From Chryseobacterium sp. (GTDB taxonomy: Bacteria; Bacteroidota; Bacteroidia; Flavobacteriales; Weeksellaceae): 64,000 nucleotides of DNA. Where the stretch lies: the NCBI GenBank assembly GCA_031277615.1, contig JAITMC010000002.1, positions 62,001 through 126,000 of the forward strand. The letters run 5' to 3'. The position numbers and the translations under genes were made by a program. Every line of letters begins with the position of its first letter. The first letter of the stretch is position 1. The notes under the pieces were generated by a model. That model was not told the origin of the DNA. It saw nothing but the letters and a program-made list of their open reading frames with translations, and did no database searches. Below, one piece after another: positions 34,132 through 43,170 of this stretch.

Positions 34132-35970
34132 TTATTTAACCTCAACAAAGTTATCTTCCTGGTTGACATCGGCCATTCTCTGGCTGAAATCAATGGCCAG
34201 TGCCGCCAGCTGTGATTTTGTGTAAGGAATCGTCAGTGTATATTCTTTCTGAGTCCACGGCCAGTAAGGCTGGGTTTTCAGATCCCCATAAATATCCTTT
34301 TCCTTCCATGTATGGGTCATATTCAGAGGAATCTGGTAGTTGATAATTTTTTTATCGGTAGTCACGATACTAAAGTCGATTGGCATAGGCACCTGTCCTT
34401 TATTGATCAGCGTAACCGTTGTAGATTTGGCATCATATTTTACCTCTTTGATTCCGTAATCAATTGTTTTTGTTGTATTGATCCAGTAGTGATGGAACCA
34501 TTTAAGATTCATTCCGGAAACTTTCTGGGCAATGTGCAGAAAATCCCTGTCCGTCGGGTGTTTCAGATGCCATTGATCATAATACTGTTTCAGCGTTTCA
34601 GCAAGGTTCTCTTCTCCCATAATATAGCCCAGCTGTACCAGGTATAATTCTCCTTTTACATACGTGGAATACGTATAGGAAGATCCGTTATCATGATGAT
34701 CTCCGAGCCATACTGCCGGTTCTTCAATTCCTTTCTTAATAAACTTTCTGTACGCATCCAGGGTTTTGGCAAAAGGGTTCGGAAGATCTTCGGGGAATAG
34801 CTGGTGCATCACAAATCCTTCTGCATAGCTTGTAAACCCTTCATCCATCCATGGGCGTACCGGTTCATTGGTGGCCAGCATCTGCTGATACCATGAGTGT
34901 GCTCCTTCGTGAGCCATCAGCCCCATCAGGTCTTTAATACTTTTGGCTTCGCCCAGGATCATGGTACACATTCCGTATTCCATTCCACCGTCACCGCCCT
35001 GGATAAAAGCATAAGTTGGATATACATATTTTCCGAAATGTCCGTTCATCAGCTGGAAATATTTTGTAATATAAGGCTGGGCTTCTGCCCACACTTTCGT
35101 TTTATCATTTTTCTGGTACACCAGGTATACTTTTGGTCCCTGAGGTACGTCGAAGCTTTCAACAGAGTAATCTCTGTCTGCACTCCATGCAAAATCAAGA
35201 ATATTTTTGGCCGTCCATTTCCAGACGGCTTTTTTGTTTTTATCTGCTTTAATTTTAGCATCAGATGCATATCCTTTCACCTCTGCCGGATTTTCAAGAA
35301 GCCCTCCGGCTCCCACTACATAATCTTTGTTGATTTTAATCGTAACATCAAAATCCGCAAACGGTGCATGAAACTCTCTTCCGATATAGTCAAAAGTTGC
35401 CCAGCCGTCATAATCGTATTCTGCAATTTTAGGGTACCATTGGGTCATGGTCATATCTACGCCTTCATTATTATTTCTTCCGCTCCTTCTGATCTGCTGA
35501 GGGATCACCGCATCCCAATCCATAGTGAAGGTTGTACTGGAATTAGGTTTGATAGGTTGTGCCAGATATACTTTCATTACGGTTTCCTGAATTTCAAATT
35601 TCAGGTCTTTTCCGTTTTGTCTGATCCAATGGATATTCTGAGCTCCTTCCTGATCTTTTGGAATAGAAGCCAGCCTTGAGATCCCTTCTTTCTGAAGTCT
35701 TGAATCTCCGTTCTTCCCCTGACCAGCCACTCTCTGATCCATCATCGAATTGGGTTTAAAGGCATTCCAGTACAGGTGGAAATACACTACATTCAGCTCG
35801 TCCGGCGAATTATTGGTGTATTCTAAAGTTTGGTTTCCCTGATAGGTAAATTTTTCAGCATTAACATCAATGTCCATCTTGTACTTCGCAGCCTGCTGAT
35901 AATAAGCGCCCTGCTGGGCATGAAATTGTGAAATGATAAACGCAAAAAGGATTGCAGCCGATTTTCTCAT
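34132..35970 (-). CDS. M1-family metallopeptidase (gluzincin aminopeptidase type)
   Basis: The 612-residue exported protein has a signal peptide ending near SQFHAQQ. The zinc site is His354-Glu355-x-x-His358 (LMAHEGAHSWYQ) and Glu377 (WMDEGFTSYAEG), with the exact 18-residue spacing of M1 enzymes. The upstream GGDGGMEYGM replaces the canonical GAMEN substrate loop, as in other Bacteroidota members. It likely trims peptides in the periplasm or outside. A -7-like TACCTTTA precedes the start on the minus strand. Confidence 0.94.
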   Translation of the reverse strand: MRKSAAILFAFIISQFHAQQGAYYQQAAKYKMDIDVNAEKFTYQGNQTLEYTNNSPDELNVVYFHLYWNAFKPNSMMDQRVAGQGKNGDSRLQKEGISRLASIPKDQEGAQNIHWIRQNGKDLKFEIQETVMKVYLAQPIKPNSSTTFTMDWDAVIPQQIRRSGRNNNEGVDMTMTQWYPKIAEYDYDGWATFDYIGREFHAPFADFDVTIKINKDYVVGAGGLLENPAEVKGYASDAKIKADKNKKAVWKWTAKNILDFAWSADRDYSVESFDVPQGPKVYLVYQKNDKTKVWAEAQPYITKYFQLMNGHFGKYVYPTYAFIQGGDGGMEYGMCTMILGEAKSIKDLMGLMAHEGAHSWYQQMLATNEPVRPWMDEGFTSYAEGFVMHQLFPEDLPNPFAKTLDAYRKFIKKGIEEPAVWLGDHHDNGSSYTYSTYVKGELYLVQLGYIMGEENLAETLKQYYDQWHLKHPTDRDFLHIAQKVSGMNLKWFHHYWINTTKTIDYGIKEVKYDAKSTTVTLINKGQVPMPIDFSIVTTDKKIINYQIPLNMTHTWKEKDIYGDLKTQPYWPWTQKEYTLTIPYTKSQLAALAIDFSQRMADVNQEDNFVEVK

Positions 35971-36110
35971 TTAAAATTTATTTTTTCTAAAGGTAGGTAA
36001 ATTAACTAAGAACCTCAAACAGGAGTGATCCCGGGGGTATTCTGTAGACTGTAATTTAGATTGATTTTAGAGAGGTTGGTTAAATTCTTTTTGAAATTAC
36101 TCTGGAATGA

Positions 36111-37124
36111 TCATTCCGAATCCTCTTCATTTCTAAGAATTTCCATTTCTTTTTTCACTTCATCCAGCAATTGTTTTTCGGTTGGCAGATAAAGTTCATA
36201 CTGGCTTGCCACAATCTGCTGCTGATCTTCGGGCAACGTAAATTTTACAACTGCATCATTTTTGCTGGCACAGAGCAGGATGCCGATTGTTTTATTTTCA
36301 TGGGAAAGCTTCTCTATACGATCATAATAATTAACATACATCTGTAGCTGTCCGATATCCTGATGGGTAAGCTTAGCCGTTTTGATCTCAATAATGATAA
36401 AGCATTGCAGCAGCCTGTTATAAAAAACCAGATCCACAAAAAACTCGTCTCCTTCAATGTGTATCCTTTTTTGGCGGGCAACAAATGAAAAACCATTTCC
36501 CAGTTCCAGTAAAAAGTCCTGCAGATGAGTAATAATTGAGCTTTCAAGATCTTTCTCATAGTATGACGAATCTCTTTTTAATCCAAGAAATTCCAGGACC
36601 ATCGGATCTTTAATGATTTCTTTTGCATCAGAAGGCAGTTTCTCATTTCTGGCTACAGCCAGTACACTTACTTTGTCATTACTTAATAAAAGTCTTTCAT
36701 ACAAACTGCTATACATCTGACGTTCCAGCTGTCTGGAAGTCCAGTTATTTTTGACGGCTTCTGCAATATAAAACTGTCTTTTATCTTCGTTGTCAACGCT
36801 TAAAAGTAATTTATATTGAGTCCAGCTCAATTGTGCACGCAGTGCATGCACAATTGGAAAAGTGCGATAAAACTGACGGTAAAGATTAATCTGACGAACA
36901 GAAAAACCACTTCCAAATTCAGGCTGTAACTGCTTTGACAGATATTTAATAAGGTAAGTCCCATAATCAGCCCGATTCTTACCTTCCTGCTCTTCTTCAA
37001 AAATTCTTTTGCCAATATGCCAGTACATCAATGTCCGCTGATGATCAACAGCACGAACAGCATTCTCTTTCGATTGTGCAATAATGGATTTTATGTCTGA
37101 TATAAGAGATTCGTTGATAAGCAT
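36111..37124 (-). CDS. YhcG-type PDDEXK nuclease-domain protein (DUF1016)
   Basis: The 337-residue protein has the DUF1016 N-terminal domain (ENAVRAVDHQRTLMYWHIGKRIFEEEQ... FGSGFSVRQINLYRQFYRTFP). The C-terminal PDDEXK fold has Asp231 (FVDLVFYN), Glu246-x-Lys248 (IIIEIKTAKLT) and Gln258. Such proteins are often found in accessory regions near restriction-modification genes, but none is visible here. A 10-bp inverted repeat (CAATTGTGCA at 36828-36837, TGCACAATTG at 36847-36856) lies within the coding sequence. It follows the DinB-like gene by 49 nt. Confidence 0.92.
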   Translation of the reverse strand: MLINESLISDIKSIIAQSKENAVRAVDHQRTLMYWHIGKRIFEEEQEGKNRADYGTYLIKYLSKQLQPEFGSGFSVRQINLYRQFYRTFPIVHALRAQLSWTQYKLLLSVDNEDKRQFYIAEAVKNNWTSRQLERQMYSSLYERLLLSNDKVSVLAVARNEKLPSDAKEIIKDPMVLEFLGLKRDSSYYEKDLESSIITHLQDFLLELGNGFSFVARQKRIHIEGDEFFVDLVFYNRLLQCFIIIEIKTAKLTHQDIGQLQMYVNYYDRIEKLSHENKTIGILLCASKNDAVVKFTLPEDQQQIVASQYELYLPTEKQLLDEVKKEMEILRNEEDSE

Positions 37125-37173
37125 TTCAGGGATAACTTATATGAAGATACAAATAAAAGGAATATGTTCAGCT

Positions 37174-37647
37174 TTAGATATCGGCAAGCATTTTCCTGAT
37201 CAAAGTAACCTGCCCAAGATGATAGTAGGCATGTTCAATCATTCCATCCAGATTTCGCCTGTAGGTTCCGTATTTTTCATTTACGAAAACCTCATCCAGT
37301 TTACTGTCCGGCATCTGTTCAACCAACCCTGCAAATCTTTCCGAATCAGTCCATAGTTTCGTCAGCATATTCTCCCATTGTTTCTGAGATTCAATGGGTG
37401 GAAGATCAAAGCTGTACTGATCTTTTATTTTCAGTTCACCTCCTTCCAGGACCTCTGCAACTCCGGCAATATAATAATGAATATGAAACGTGAGCATAGC
37501 AATGGTATTCAAAGAACCCACTCTCGTCACCGATTGCTCCCAGGTAACGCCTGAAAGCTGGTCTTTAAAATTGGTATTGGCAATCCAGAGTCCATCCAAC
37601 ATAACCTCCCTGAATCTTTTTGCAAGCTGAAAACCTTGATTCATCAT
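37174..37647 (-). CDS. DinB-like (DUF1572) four-helix protein
   Basis: The 157-residue protein has the DinB/YfiT helical-bundle pattern with putative metal-binding histidines in LTFHIHYYIAG and EHAYYHLGQVTLIRK. Members are thought to be metal-dependent thiol transferases, but most are uncharacterised; the DinB name does not imply a polymerase. It starts 2 nt after the C39 peptidase gene (ATG at 37647 or 37644), so the two are probably co-translated. Confidence 0.85.
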   Translation of the reverse strand: MMNQGFQLAKRFREVMLDGLWIANTNFKDQLSGVTWEQSVTRVGSLNTIAMLTFHIHYYIAGVAEVLEGGELKIKDQYSFDLPPIESQKQWENMLTKLWTDSERFAGLVEQMPDSKLDEVFVNEKYGTYRRNLDGMIEHAYYHLGQVTLIRKMLADI

Positions 37648-37649
37648 TT

Positions 37650-38168
37650 TTATTTATTAATTGTCAAAATATAACCCGTTTTTTCTCCATTATCTTTAGG
37701 ATCCTCCCACAAATTACAAAATTCATTCTTATCATAAACTCTCAATGAATCTCTTGGATCTGCTACATAAATTTTTGAATTTTCTATCTTATAAACTACG
37801 ACAAAATGATTAGGTTTCCAATAAGCAATACAGGGTAAGTTTATATTCTCACTCAAATTTTGAAAATCTGTCTCCCATCCTTCGGGCTTAAACCCCAATG
37901 ATTCAGCTGCATCGAATAATTCAAGCATAGTTGTTCCTTTATCGCTAACATGGGCGATTTCACTTAAGTATTGCTCTGTATAAGTTTTTCCATAATATTT
38001 AAAAATCATTCTTAAACAAGCAGGCCCACAATTCGTTTCATTTGTTTGTTGATAGAATGGAAAAGATTTTATCTCCTTTATTTTTTTACAACTTAATATT
38101 AAAAAAAACATGAGCATAAATAAAAATATGCTCATGAAAATATTTCTTAATTTATAAAGAAAGTTCAT
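37650..38168 (-). CDS. Stand-alone C39-family cysteine peptidase, lipoprotein
   Basis: The 172-residue protein has a long hydrophobic N-terminus and a lipobox-like FLILSC with Cys27. A C39 peptidase domain follows: Cys47 (TNETNCGPACLRMIFKYYG), His121 (WKPNHFVVVYKI) and Asp137 (VADPRD). C39 domains usually sit on ABC exporters and cut double-glycine leaders; here there is no transporter domain. The gene is visibly richer in A and T than its neighbours, which suggests recent acquisition. It lies between the DUF6909 and DinB-like genes with gaps of 12 and 2 nt. Confidence 0.88.
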   Translation of the reverse strand: MNFLYKLRNIFMSIFLFMLMFFLILSCKKIKEIKSFPFYQQTNETNCGPACLRMIFKYYGKTYTEQYLSEIAHVSDKGTTMLELFDAAESLGFKPEGWETDFQNLSENINLPCIAYWKPNHFVVVYKIENSKIYVADPRDSLRVYDKNEFCNLWEDPKDNGEKTGYILTINK

Positions 38169-38180
38169 TTTTAAATATAA

Positions 38181-39863
38181 CTATTTAGTTACTTTCTTCC
38201 CGCTTTGTAAAATCTTTTCAAGGATTCTTAACGTAATCAGATAGGTTGGCTTTACTCCGGTAAGACCTAATCCTCCCGAAGAAAGGGTGCTTCCCGTTTC
38301 CAACGGGTTATCCGATGCATAGTAAGCATACATCACAAATAAATCCGGTGAAATATGATGTCTGATTTTGGACGCTACCTGAATCGCTTTCTGGTAATGC
38401 GCTCCTTCCATTTCAAGACCTATCGCTTTCCATGAAGTATTCATAAAATAAGAAAGGATATCCCTGTTCTGAAGGGATGTTCCTAAAACGGTAATCATGG
38501 GACCTTCAAAAGCTTTCAGCTCATCGTCTTTGAAGTCATCAAGTTTCAGGGCATTTTCGAATGGATAGTTATCGGCTGTTCCTTCAAAAATGTGGGAAGT
38601 AGGAATCATAATATCTCCTTTTCCACCGGCAAGAATTCCGGCTTTCCCCATAATGGAAACGGATTTTACCTTCATCATGTAGATTTCTCCTTTATGTTCG
38701 TAAGGTCTCAGTAACTCGTCCATTACTTCATAAGCCTGCTCACCGAAAGCATAATCAAATACCATGATCACATCATCGCCTCCGTACTTAATATCATGAA
38801 ACGGTGTGTTTTTAAGATCGGTTTTGCTTAAATCAATGATCTGAACATCAATATTACTTCCGCTTTTATCATTAATATAAAGCATTCCTTCTTCCAAAGC
38901 GTATTTGGAAACTTTATCACGCAGCTCTTTTTTATCAGAGATATCTCCGTACAGCTGATAATCTACTTCTTTGGTCTGCTTTTTCTTCAGGGCATCATTG
39001 GAATACAGCATATTTTTCACTGAGTGCATGTTTGCTGAGATAATATGCAGTGGACGCATGTGAAGATCATTATCAAAAAGGACTTCTTTTACTTTATTGG
39101 CCCATTTTTCACCAAAATAGTGATGTCCTACTCTTTCCTTTAATATGGCACTGAAATGAATTTCCCGCTCTCTGGTCTGTTTGGCATCTTCCAGGCTTAC
39201 CTTTCCTAAGTTATAGATAATTTTGAACAAACGGTCCGGATTCTGATCGTCCCCGAACGTATTATAAGCATTTAAAGTCTCATCAAAGGTTCTTCCTATT
39301 AAAGAGGAAAGGTGAATCAATGCCACTTCTTTTTCTTTTCTGCTGAATTTCTTTTCGCCTTTCACTACTTCTTCAATGATCTTGAAGGCGCGGGTAGGCT
39401 TCCAGTTTTCATCCTGGATGAAAGCCAGATTACGGATTTTATCTGCTTCTATAAATAAGAAGGTAAGATGGGTAAGAATGTCATAAATTTCAGAACGGCC
39501 CAAAAGAACCTCAATATTCATCTGGTGTTCGTCTATTCTATAACAGTTTCTTCTTCTCTTTTTGGGAACAATCGGCTCGAAACTTCCTTTATCAAACCCT
39601 TCATCTGAAGTAAGATGAATAAAAGCGCATTCCTCGATCCCTTCCGGAAGCCTGTCTAAAACATACATCAAACCGTCCAGCTCCAGCTTATTGGGAATAT
39701 TCATGGAACCGTAAATTTCAGGGTTGATGGTTTTCAGCAAGCTTCTGATGCTCTCTCCCGAAACACCTGCCGGCTTGAAAAATCCTCTATAAAATAAATG
39801 TCTCATAGAGATATATAATCTTTCAATAGCCTCCGTTGTTTCTCTTGCTCTAGAATTTGTCAT
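38181..39863 (-). CDS. DUF6909-type protein with nucleoside-phosphorylase-like C-terminus
   Basis: The start at 39863 (MTNSRARETTEAIERLYISM) gives 561 residues; an upstream in-frame start adds 13 atypical residues. It resembles a conserved Bacteroidota family I recall as DUF6909, function unknown. The C-terminal third carries blocks like the PNP/UDP phosphorylase and nucleosidase superfamily: SVSIMGKAGILAGGKGDIMIP, GPMITVLGTSLQNRDI, and AIGLEMEGAHYQKAI, which matches their EMEGAA ribose-binding motif. I infer a nucleoside- or nucleotide-binding role. It heads a minus-strand unit with the C39 and DinB-like genes. Confidence 0.8.
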   Translation of the reverse strand: MTNSRARETTEAIERLYISMRHLFYRGFFKPAGVSGESIRSLLKTINPEIYGSMNIPNKLELDGLMYVLDRLPEGIEECAFIHLTSDEGFDKGSFEPIVPKKRRRNCYRIDEHQMNIEVLLGRSEIYDILTHLTFLFIEADKIRNLAFIQDENWKPTRAFKIIEEVVKGEKKFSRKEKEVALIHLSSLIGRTFDETLNAYNTFGDDQNPDRLFKIIYNLGKVSLEDAKQTREREIHFSAILKERVGHHYFGEKWANKVKEVLFDNDLHMRPLHIISANMHSVKNMLYSNDALKKKQTKEVDYQLYGDISDKKELRDKVSKYALEEGMLYINDKSGSNIDVQIIDLSKTDLKNTPFHDIKYGGDDVIMVFDYAFGEQAYEVMDELLRPYEHKGEIYMMKVKSVSIMGKAGILAGGKGDIMIPTSHIFEGTADNYPFENALKLDDFKDDELKAFEGPMITVLGTSLQNRDILSYFMNTSWKAIGLEMEGAHYQKAIQVASKIRHHISPDLFVMYAYYASDNPLETGSTLSSGGLGLTGVKPTYLITLRILEKILQSGKKVTK

Positions 39864-40064
39864 AAAATAAATTTCACACAAATATACAAAATCTCCGCTC
39901 AACTTATTTTAACTATCTTTTAATAAGTTCTTTAAAACATACTGTAGAAAACTTATTTCTTGCCATTGATATAGTGTAGCCTATCTGTTTTAATATTATA
40001 TTTAAGGAGTTCCAATGTAAAAACAGATTAACTGAGAACGAACTGCCAATAATCATAATCGCGA

Positions 40065-40469
40065 ATGAAAAATATATTCCGTAAAATTCCTCTTTTCTGG
40101 AAAATATGGCTCAGTCATATTTTCATCTATTATCCTATAAGGGCGTTATTCTTTCTCTTCCAGTTTGAGGAAAAACCCGATTTCTTTCACATAGTGAAGG
40201 TACTACTGCTTGCCTTCTTACCAGGAATCTATGGAATGTTTGAAAGATTTCCATTGATGATTTTCATTCAGATGGCTGTGATGCTTATGATAACAGAGTT
40301 TGCTTTTCGGAAAAAGGTGGCTTCGTATCTGATGACCATTATCATTACCAATATCATCCTTTATACCTCCGGCACTTATGACATTTACTGCCTGAAAGAC
40401 TTTATCTGGTCATTTATTATTTTCCTGGTGATATTTCTGGTGATCTTCAGAAAGGAGCTCAAAAACTAG
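40065..40469 (+). CDS. Small multi-pass membrane protein of unknown function
   Basis: The 134-residue product has about four hydrophobic segments (IWLSHIFIYYPIRALFFLF, VLLLAFLPGIYGMF, MIFIQMAVMLMITEFAF and IIFLVIFLVIF). No motif or family was recognised, and no gene is close enough to form an operon. Codon use looks like that of its neighbours, so it is probably a real gene. Confidence 0.65.
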   Translation: MKNIFRKIPLFWKIWLSHIFIYYPIRALFFLFQFEEKPDFFHIVKVLLLAFLPGIYGMFERFPLMIFIQMAVMLMITEFAFRKKVASYLMTIIITNIILYTSGTYDIYCLKDFIWSFIIFLVIFLVIFRKELKN

Positions 40470-40606
40470 CTTGCATATATACTTAGATAAGGTAACATAT
40501 CCATAACACCCCGTAGAAAATACCATCATCACACTAAAAATGTATAAAATTTAAAAACACCCCTTATTTTTTTTAGGGTTAAAATGTTTTCAATTCATTT
40601 TTTTTG

Positions 40607-40614
40607 TAAATTTG
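40607..40614 (+). promoter_or_regulatory. -7 box of glnN
   Basis: TAAATTTG matches TAnnTTTG, 22 nt before the start codon. No canonical -33 TTG lies at the usual distance, which may mean that activation is needed. Confidence 0.55.
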
Positions 40615-40636
40615 CCTTGTAAAAATTAACCTTATT

Positions 40637-42832
40637 ATGTCAACTTTAAGATTCAAAGCGTTAGAAACCCTTCCATTTAAGGACTTCAGAAGAGACAACT
40701 CGGTTGAGGTTCCGGTGAAACTGTCAGAATTATTCTGCCAGAATGTTTTCTCAGAAGAGACCATGAGAGAATATCTTACAAAGGAAGCATTCCAGTCTAT
40801 TATGGATGCTGTAAAGAAAGGCACTAAGATCCAGAGACATATTGCAGACCAGGTAGCGGTGGCAATGAAAGACTGGGCGATGAGCAAAGGGGTAACCCAT
40901 TATACCCACTGGTTTCAGCCTTTGACGGGGACGACTGCTGAAAAGCACGACTCTTTCTTCACCCCTATTGAAGGAGGCAGAGCCATTGAAAGATTCAGCG
41001 GAAACTTACTGATCCAGCAGGAACCTGATGCTTCTTCATTCCCGAACGGAGGAATCAGAAACACTTTCGAGGCCAGAGGTTATACCGCATGGGATCCAAC
41101 TTCTCCTGCGTTTATTATGGGAACGACTCTTTGTATCCCATCGATCTTCATTTCTTATACAGGAGAGACTTTAGATTACAAAGCCCCTCTTTTAAGAGCT
41201 TTGAATGCCGTTGACGAAGCTGCAACCAGTGTAATGCAGTATTTTGATAAAAACGTAACCAAGGTAACCCCTACTTTAGGCTGGGAGCAGGAATACTTCC
41301 TGGTTGACTCAGCATTATACCAATCACGTCCTGACCTTGTGATCACAGGAAAAACATTATTAGGACATTCTCCGGCCAAAGGACAACAGCTTGACGACCA
41401 CTATTTCGGTTCTATTCCTACAAGGGTAATGAACTTTATGAAAGAACTGGAAATTGAGTGTATGAAACTGGGAATTCCGGTAACCACAAGACATAATGAG
41501 GTAGCACCGAATCAGTTTGAGCTGGCTCCAATGTTTGAAGAAGTGAATGTTGCTGTAGACCACAACTCTTTATTGATGGACATTATGGCAAGAATTGCTC
41601 ACAGACATCATTTCCATATTTTATTCCACGAAAAACCATTCGCAGGGGTAAACGGAAGCGGCAAGCATAACAACTGGTCTCTGGCAACAGATACGGGTGA
41701 AAATCTTTTAAGCCCTGGAAAAAACCCTAAGAAAAATCTACAGTTCCTTACCTTCTTTGTAAATGCCATCAAAGCGGTACATGAATACGCTGATCTTTTA
41801 AGAGCCAGTATCGCATCAGCCAGCAACGATCACAGACTTGGGGCTAATGAGGCTCCTCCTGCTATTATTTCCGTATTTATCGGAAGCCAGCTGTTCAGCG
41901 TGTTGGAAGAACTTGAAAAAGTAACCAACGGAAAATTAAGCCCGGAGGAAAAAACAGAATTAAAACTAAATGTAGTCGGAAAGATTCCTGAAATCCTTCT
42001 TGATAATACCGACAGAAACAGAACTTCGCCATTTGCATTTACCGGAAATAAATTCGAGATCAGAGCGGTAGGTTCTTCCGCCAACTGTGCAGAGTCTATG
42101 ACGGTAATGAACACCATCGCGGCCAAGCAGCTGAATGATTTCAAAAAAGAAGTGGATGCTCTTATCGAAACCGGCCTTAAAAAAGATGAAGCGATCTTCA
42201 ACGTATTAAGGGAATACATCAAGCAGTGTAAAAACATTATGTTTGAAGGAGACGGTTATTCTGACGACTGGGCAAAAGAGGCTAAAAAGAGAGGTTTAAA
42301 TAACCTGAAGACAACTCCTGAAGCGCTTAAGCAGGAAATGAACAAAAAATTCCTGGATCTTTATGAGGAGGTTGGCGTATTCACCCATAGAGAAGTTGAA
42401 GCCAGAAACGAAATCAAATTAGAGAAATATTCTACGGTAATTGATATTGAAGCAAGAGTTTTAAGCGATATCGCCAGAAACCACATCATTCCTTCTGCAT
42501 TAAAGTATCAGAACCGATTAATTGAGAACGTTAAAGGCTTAAAGGAAATCTTCGGAGACAAAGAATTCAAAGCATTGGCTAAAGAGCAAATGAGCTTGAT
42601 TACCAACATCTCTGAAAATGTATCTAAAATCAAATTAGGGGTTGAAGACCTTATCAAAGCGAGAGAAGCAGCGAAAGCTGTATCAAATAGTCAGAAGCAG
42701 GCAGAAGATTACTGCAACAAAGTGAAGCCTTTATTCGATGCCATCAGAGATGCTTCTGATGATCTTGAGATGATGGTGGATGATGAACTTTGGCCAATGA
42801 CTAAATATAGAGAAATGTTATTTACAAAATAA
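40637..42832 (+). CDS. glnN: Type III glutamine synthetase
   Basis: It makes glutamine from glutamate, ammonia and ATP. The 731-residue length is typical of GSIII, much longer than GSI. Visible GSIII blocks include GWEQEYFLVDSALYQSRPDL (metal/glutamate site), VTTRHNEVAPNQFELAP, GVNGSGKHNNWSLATDTGENLL and NRTSPFAFTGNKFEIRAVGSSAN, then a long C-terminal helical domain. It is transcribed alone and ends at a terminator. Confidence 0.97.
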   Translation: MSTLRFKALETLPFKDFRRDNSVEVPVKLSELFCQNVFSEETMREYLTKEAFQSIMDAVKKGTKIQRHIADQVAVAMKDWAMSKGVTHYTHWFQPLTGTTAEKHDSFFTPIEGGRAIERFSGNLLIQQEPDASSFPNGGIRNTFEARGYTAWDPTSPAFIMGTTLCIPSIFISYTGETLDYKAPLLRALNAVDEAATSVMQYFDKNVTKVTPTLGWEQEYFLVDSALYQSRPDLVITGKTLLGHSPAKGQQLDDHYFGSIPTRVMNFMKELEIECMKLGIPVTTRHNEVAPNQFELAPMFEEVNVAVDHNSLLMDIMARIAHRHHFHILFHEKPFAGVNGSGKHNNWSLATDTGENLLSPGKNPKKNLQFLTFFVNAIKAVHEYADLLRASIASASNDHRLGANEAPPAIISVFIGSQLFSVLEELEKVTNGKLSPEEKTELKLNVVGKIPEILLDNTDRNRTSPFAFTGNKFEIRAVGSSANCAESMTVMNTIAAKQLNDFKKEVDALIETGLKKDEAIFNVLREYIKQCKNIMFEGDGYSDDWAKEAKKRGLNNLKTTPEALKQEMNKKFLDLYEEVGVFTHREVEARNEIKLEKYSTVIDIEARVLSDIARNHIIPSALKYQNRLIENVKGLKEIFGDKEFKALAKEQMSLITNISENVSKIKLGVEDLIKAREAAKAVSNSQKQAEDYCNKVKPLFDAIRDASDDLEMMVDDELWPMTKYREMLFTK

Positions 42833-42858
42833 CATCTGTAAAGTTCCATATTAGTTTT

Positions 42859-42888
42859 AAATCCTCGGTTTTCCGGGGATTTTTTGTG
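42859..42888 (+). terminator. glnN terminator
   Basis: AAATCCTCGG and CCGGGGATTT pair with one wobble around a TTTT loop, followed by T residues. Confidence 0.82.
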
Positions 42889-42982
42889 TTTTGTTAACAC
42901 CCTGAAAAATTGGAGTTTTAGATTACAAAACCTGATTTATAGAAGAAAATCGATGGGGTTTGTTAAAGAATCTTAATAAAAA

Positions 42983-43026
42983 AAACCGCGGACGCGCCAA
43001 AAATCAGCGGTTGCGGTTTGTTTTTC
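42983..43026 (+). terminator. Second hairpin with T tail in the glnN-nlpC gap
   Basis: AAACCGC (42983-42989) pairs with GCGGTTT (43013-43019) and is followed by GTTTTTC. It lies about 95 nt past the glnN terminator, and no gene lies between them. It could be a backup terminator or the end of a short RNA. The rest of the 338-nt gap holds the -7 box of the next gene. Confidence 0.5.
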
Positions 43027-43111
43027 TTTAACATACGTAAATAATATGTTAAATAGTGTTAAAATAAGATCCTGACAATTATCATATCAGGGGTCTTTTG
43101 CTCGGAATCTC

Positions 43112-43119
43112 TACTTTTG
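43112..43119 (+). promoter_or_regulatory. -7 box of the NlpC/P60 gene
   Basis: TACTTTTG matches TAnnTTTG. It gives a leader of about 45 nt before the start codon at 43171. Confidence 0.55.
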
Positions 43120-43170
43120 TAATGCTTTTGAAAAATAAATATTCCTTTTAACACGGATAATCAAATATAT

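Noticed and set aside
34897-35679. A 260-codon plus-strand frame
   Set aside because: It is antisense to the M1 peptidase and has no family features.
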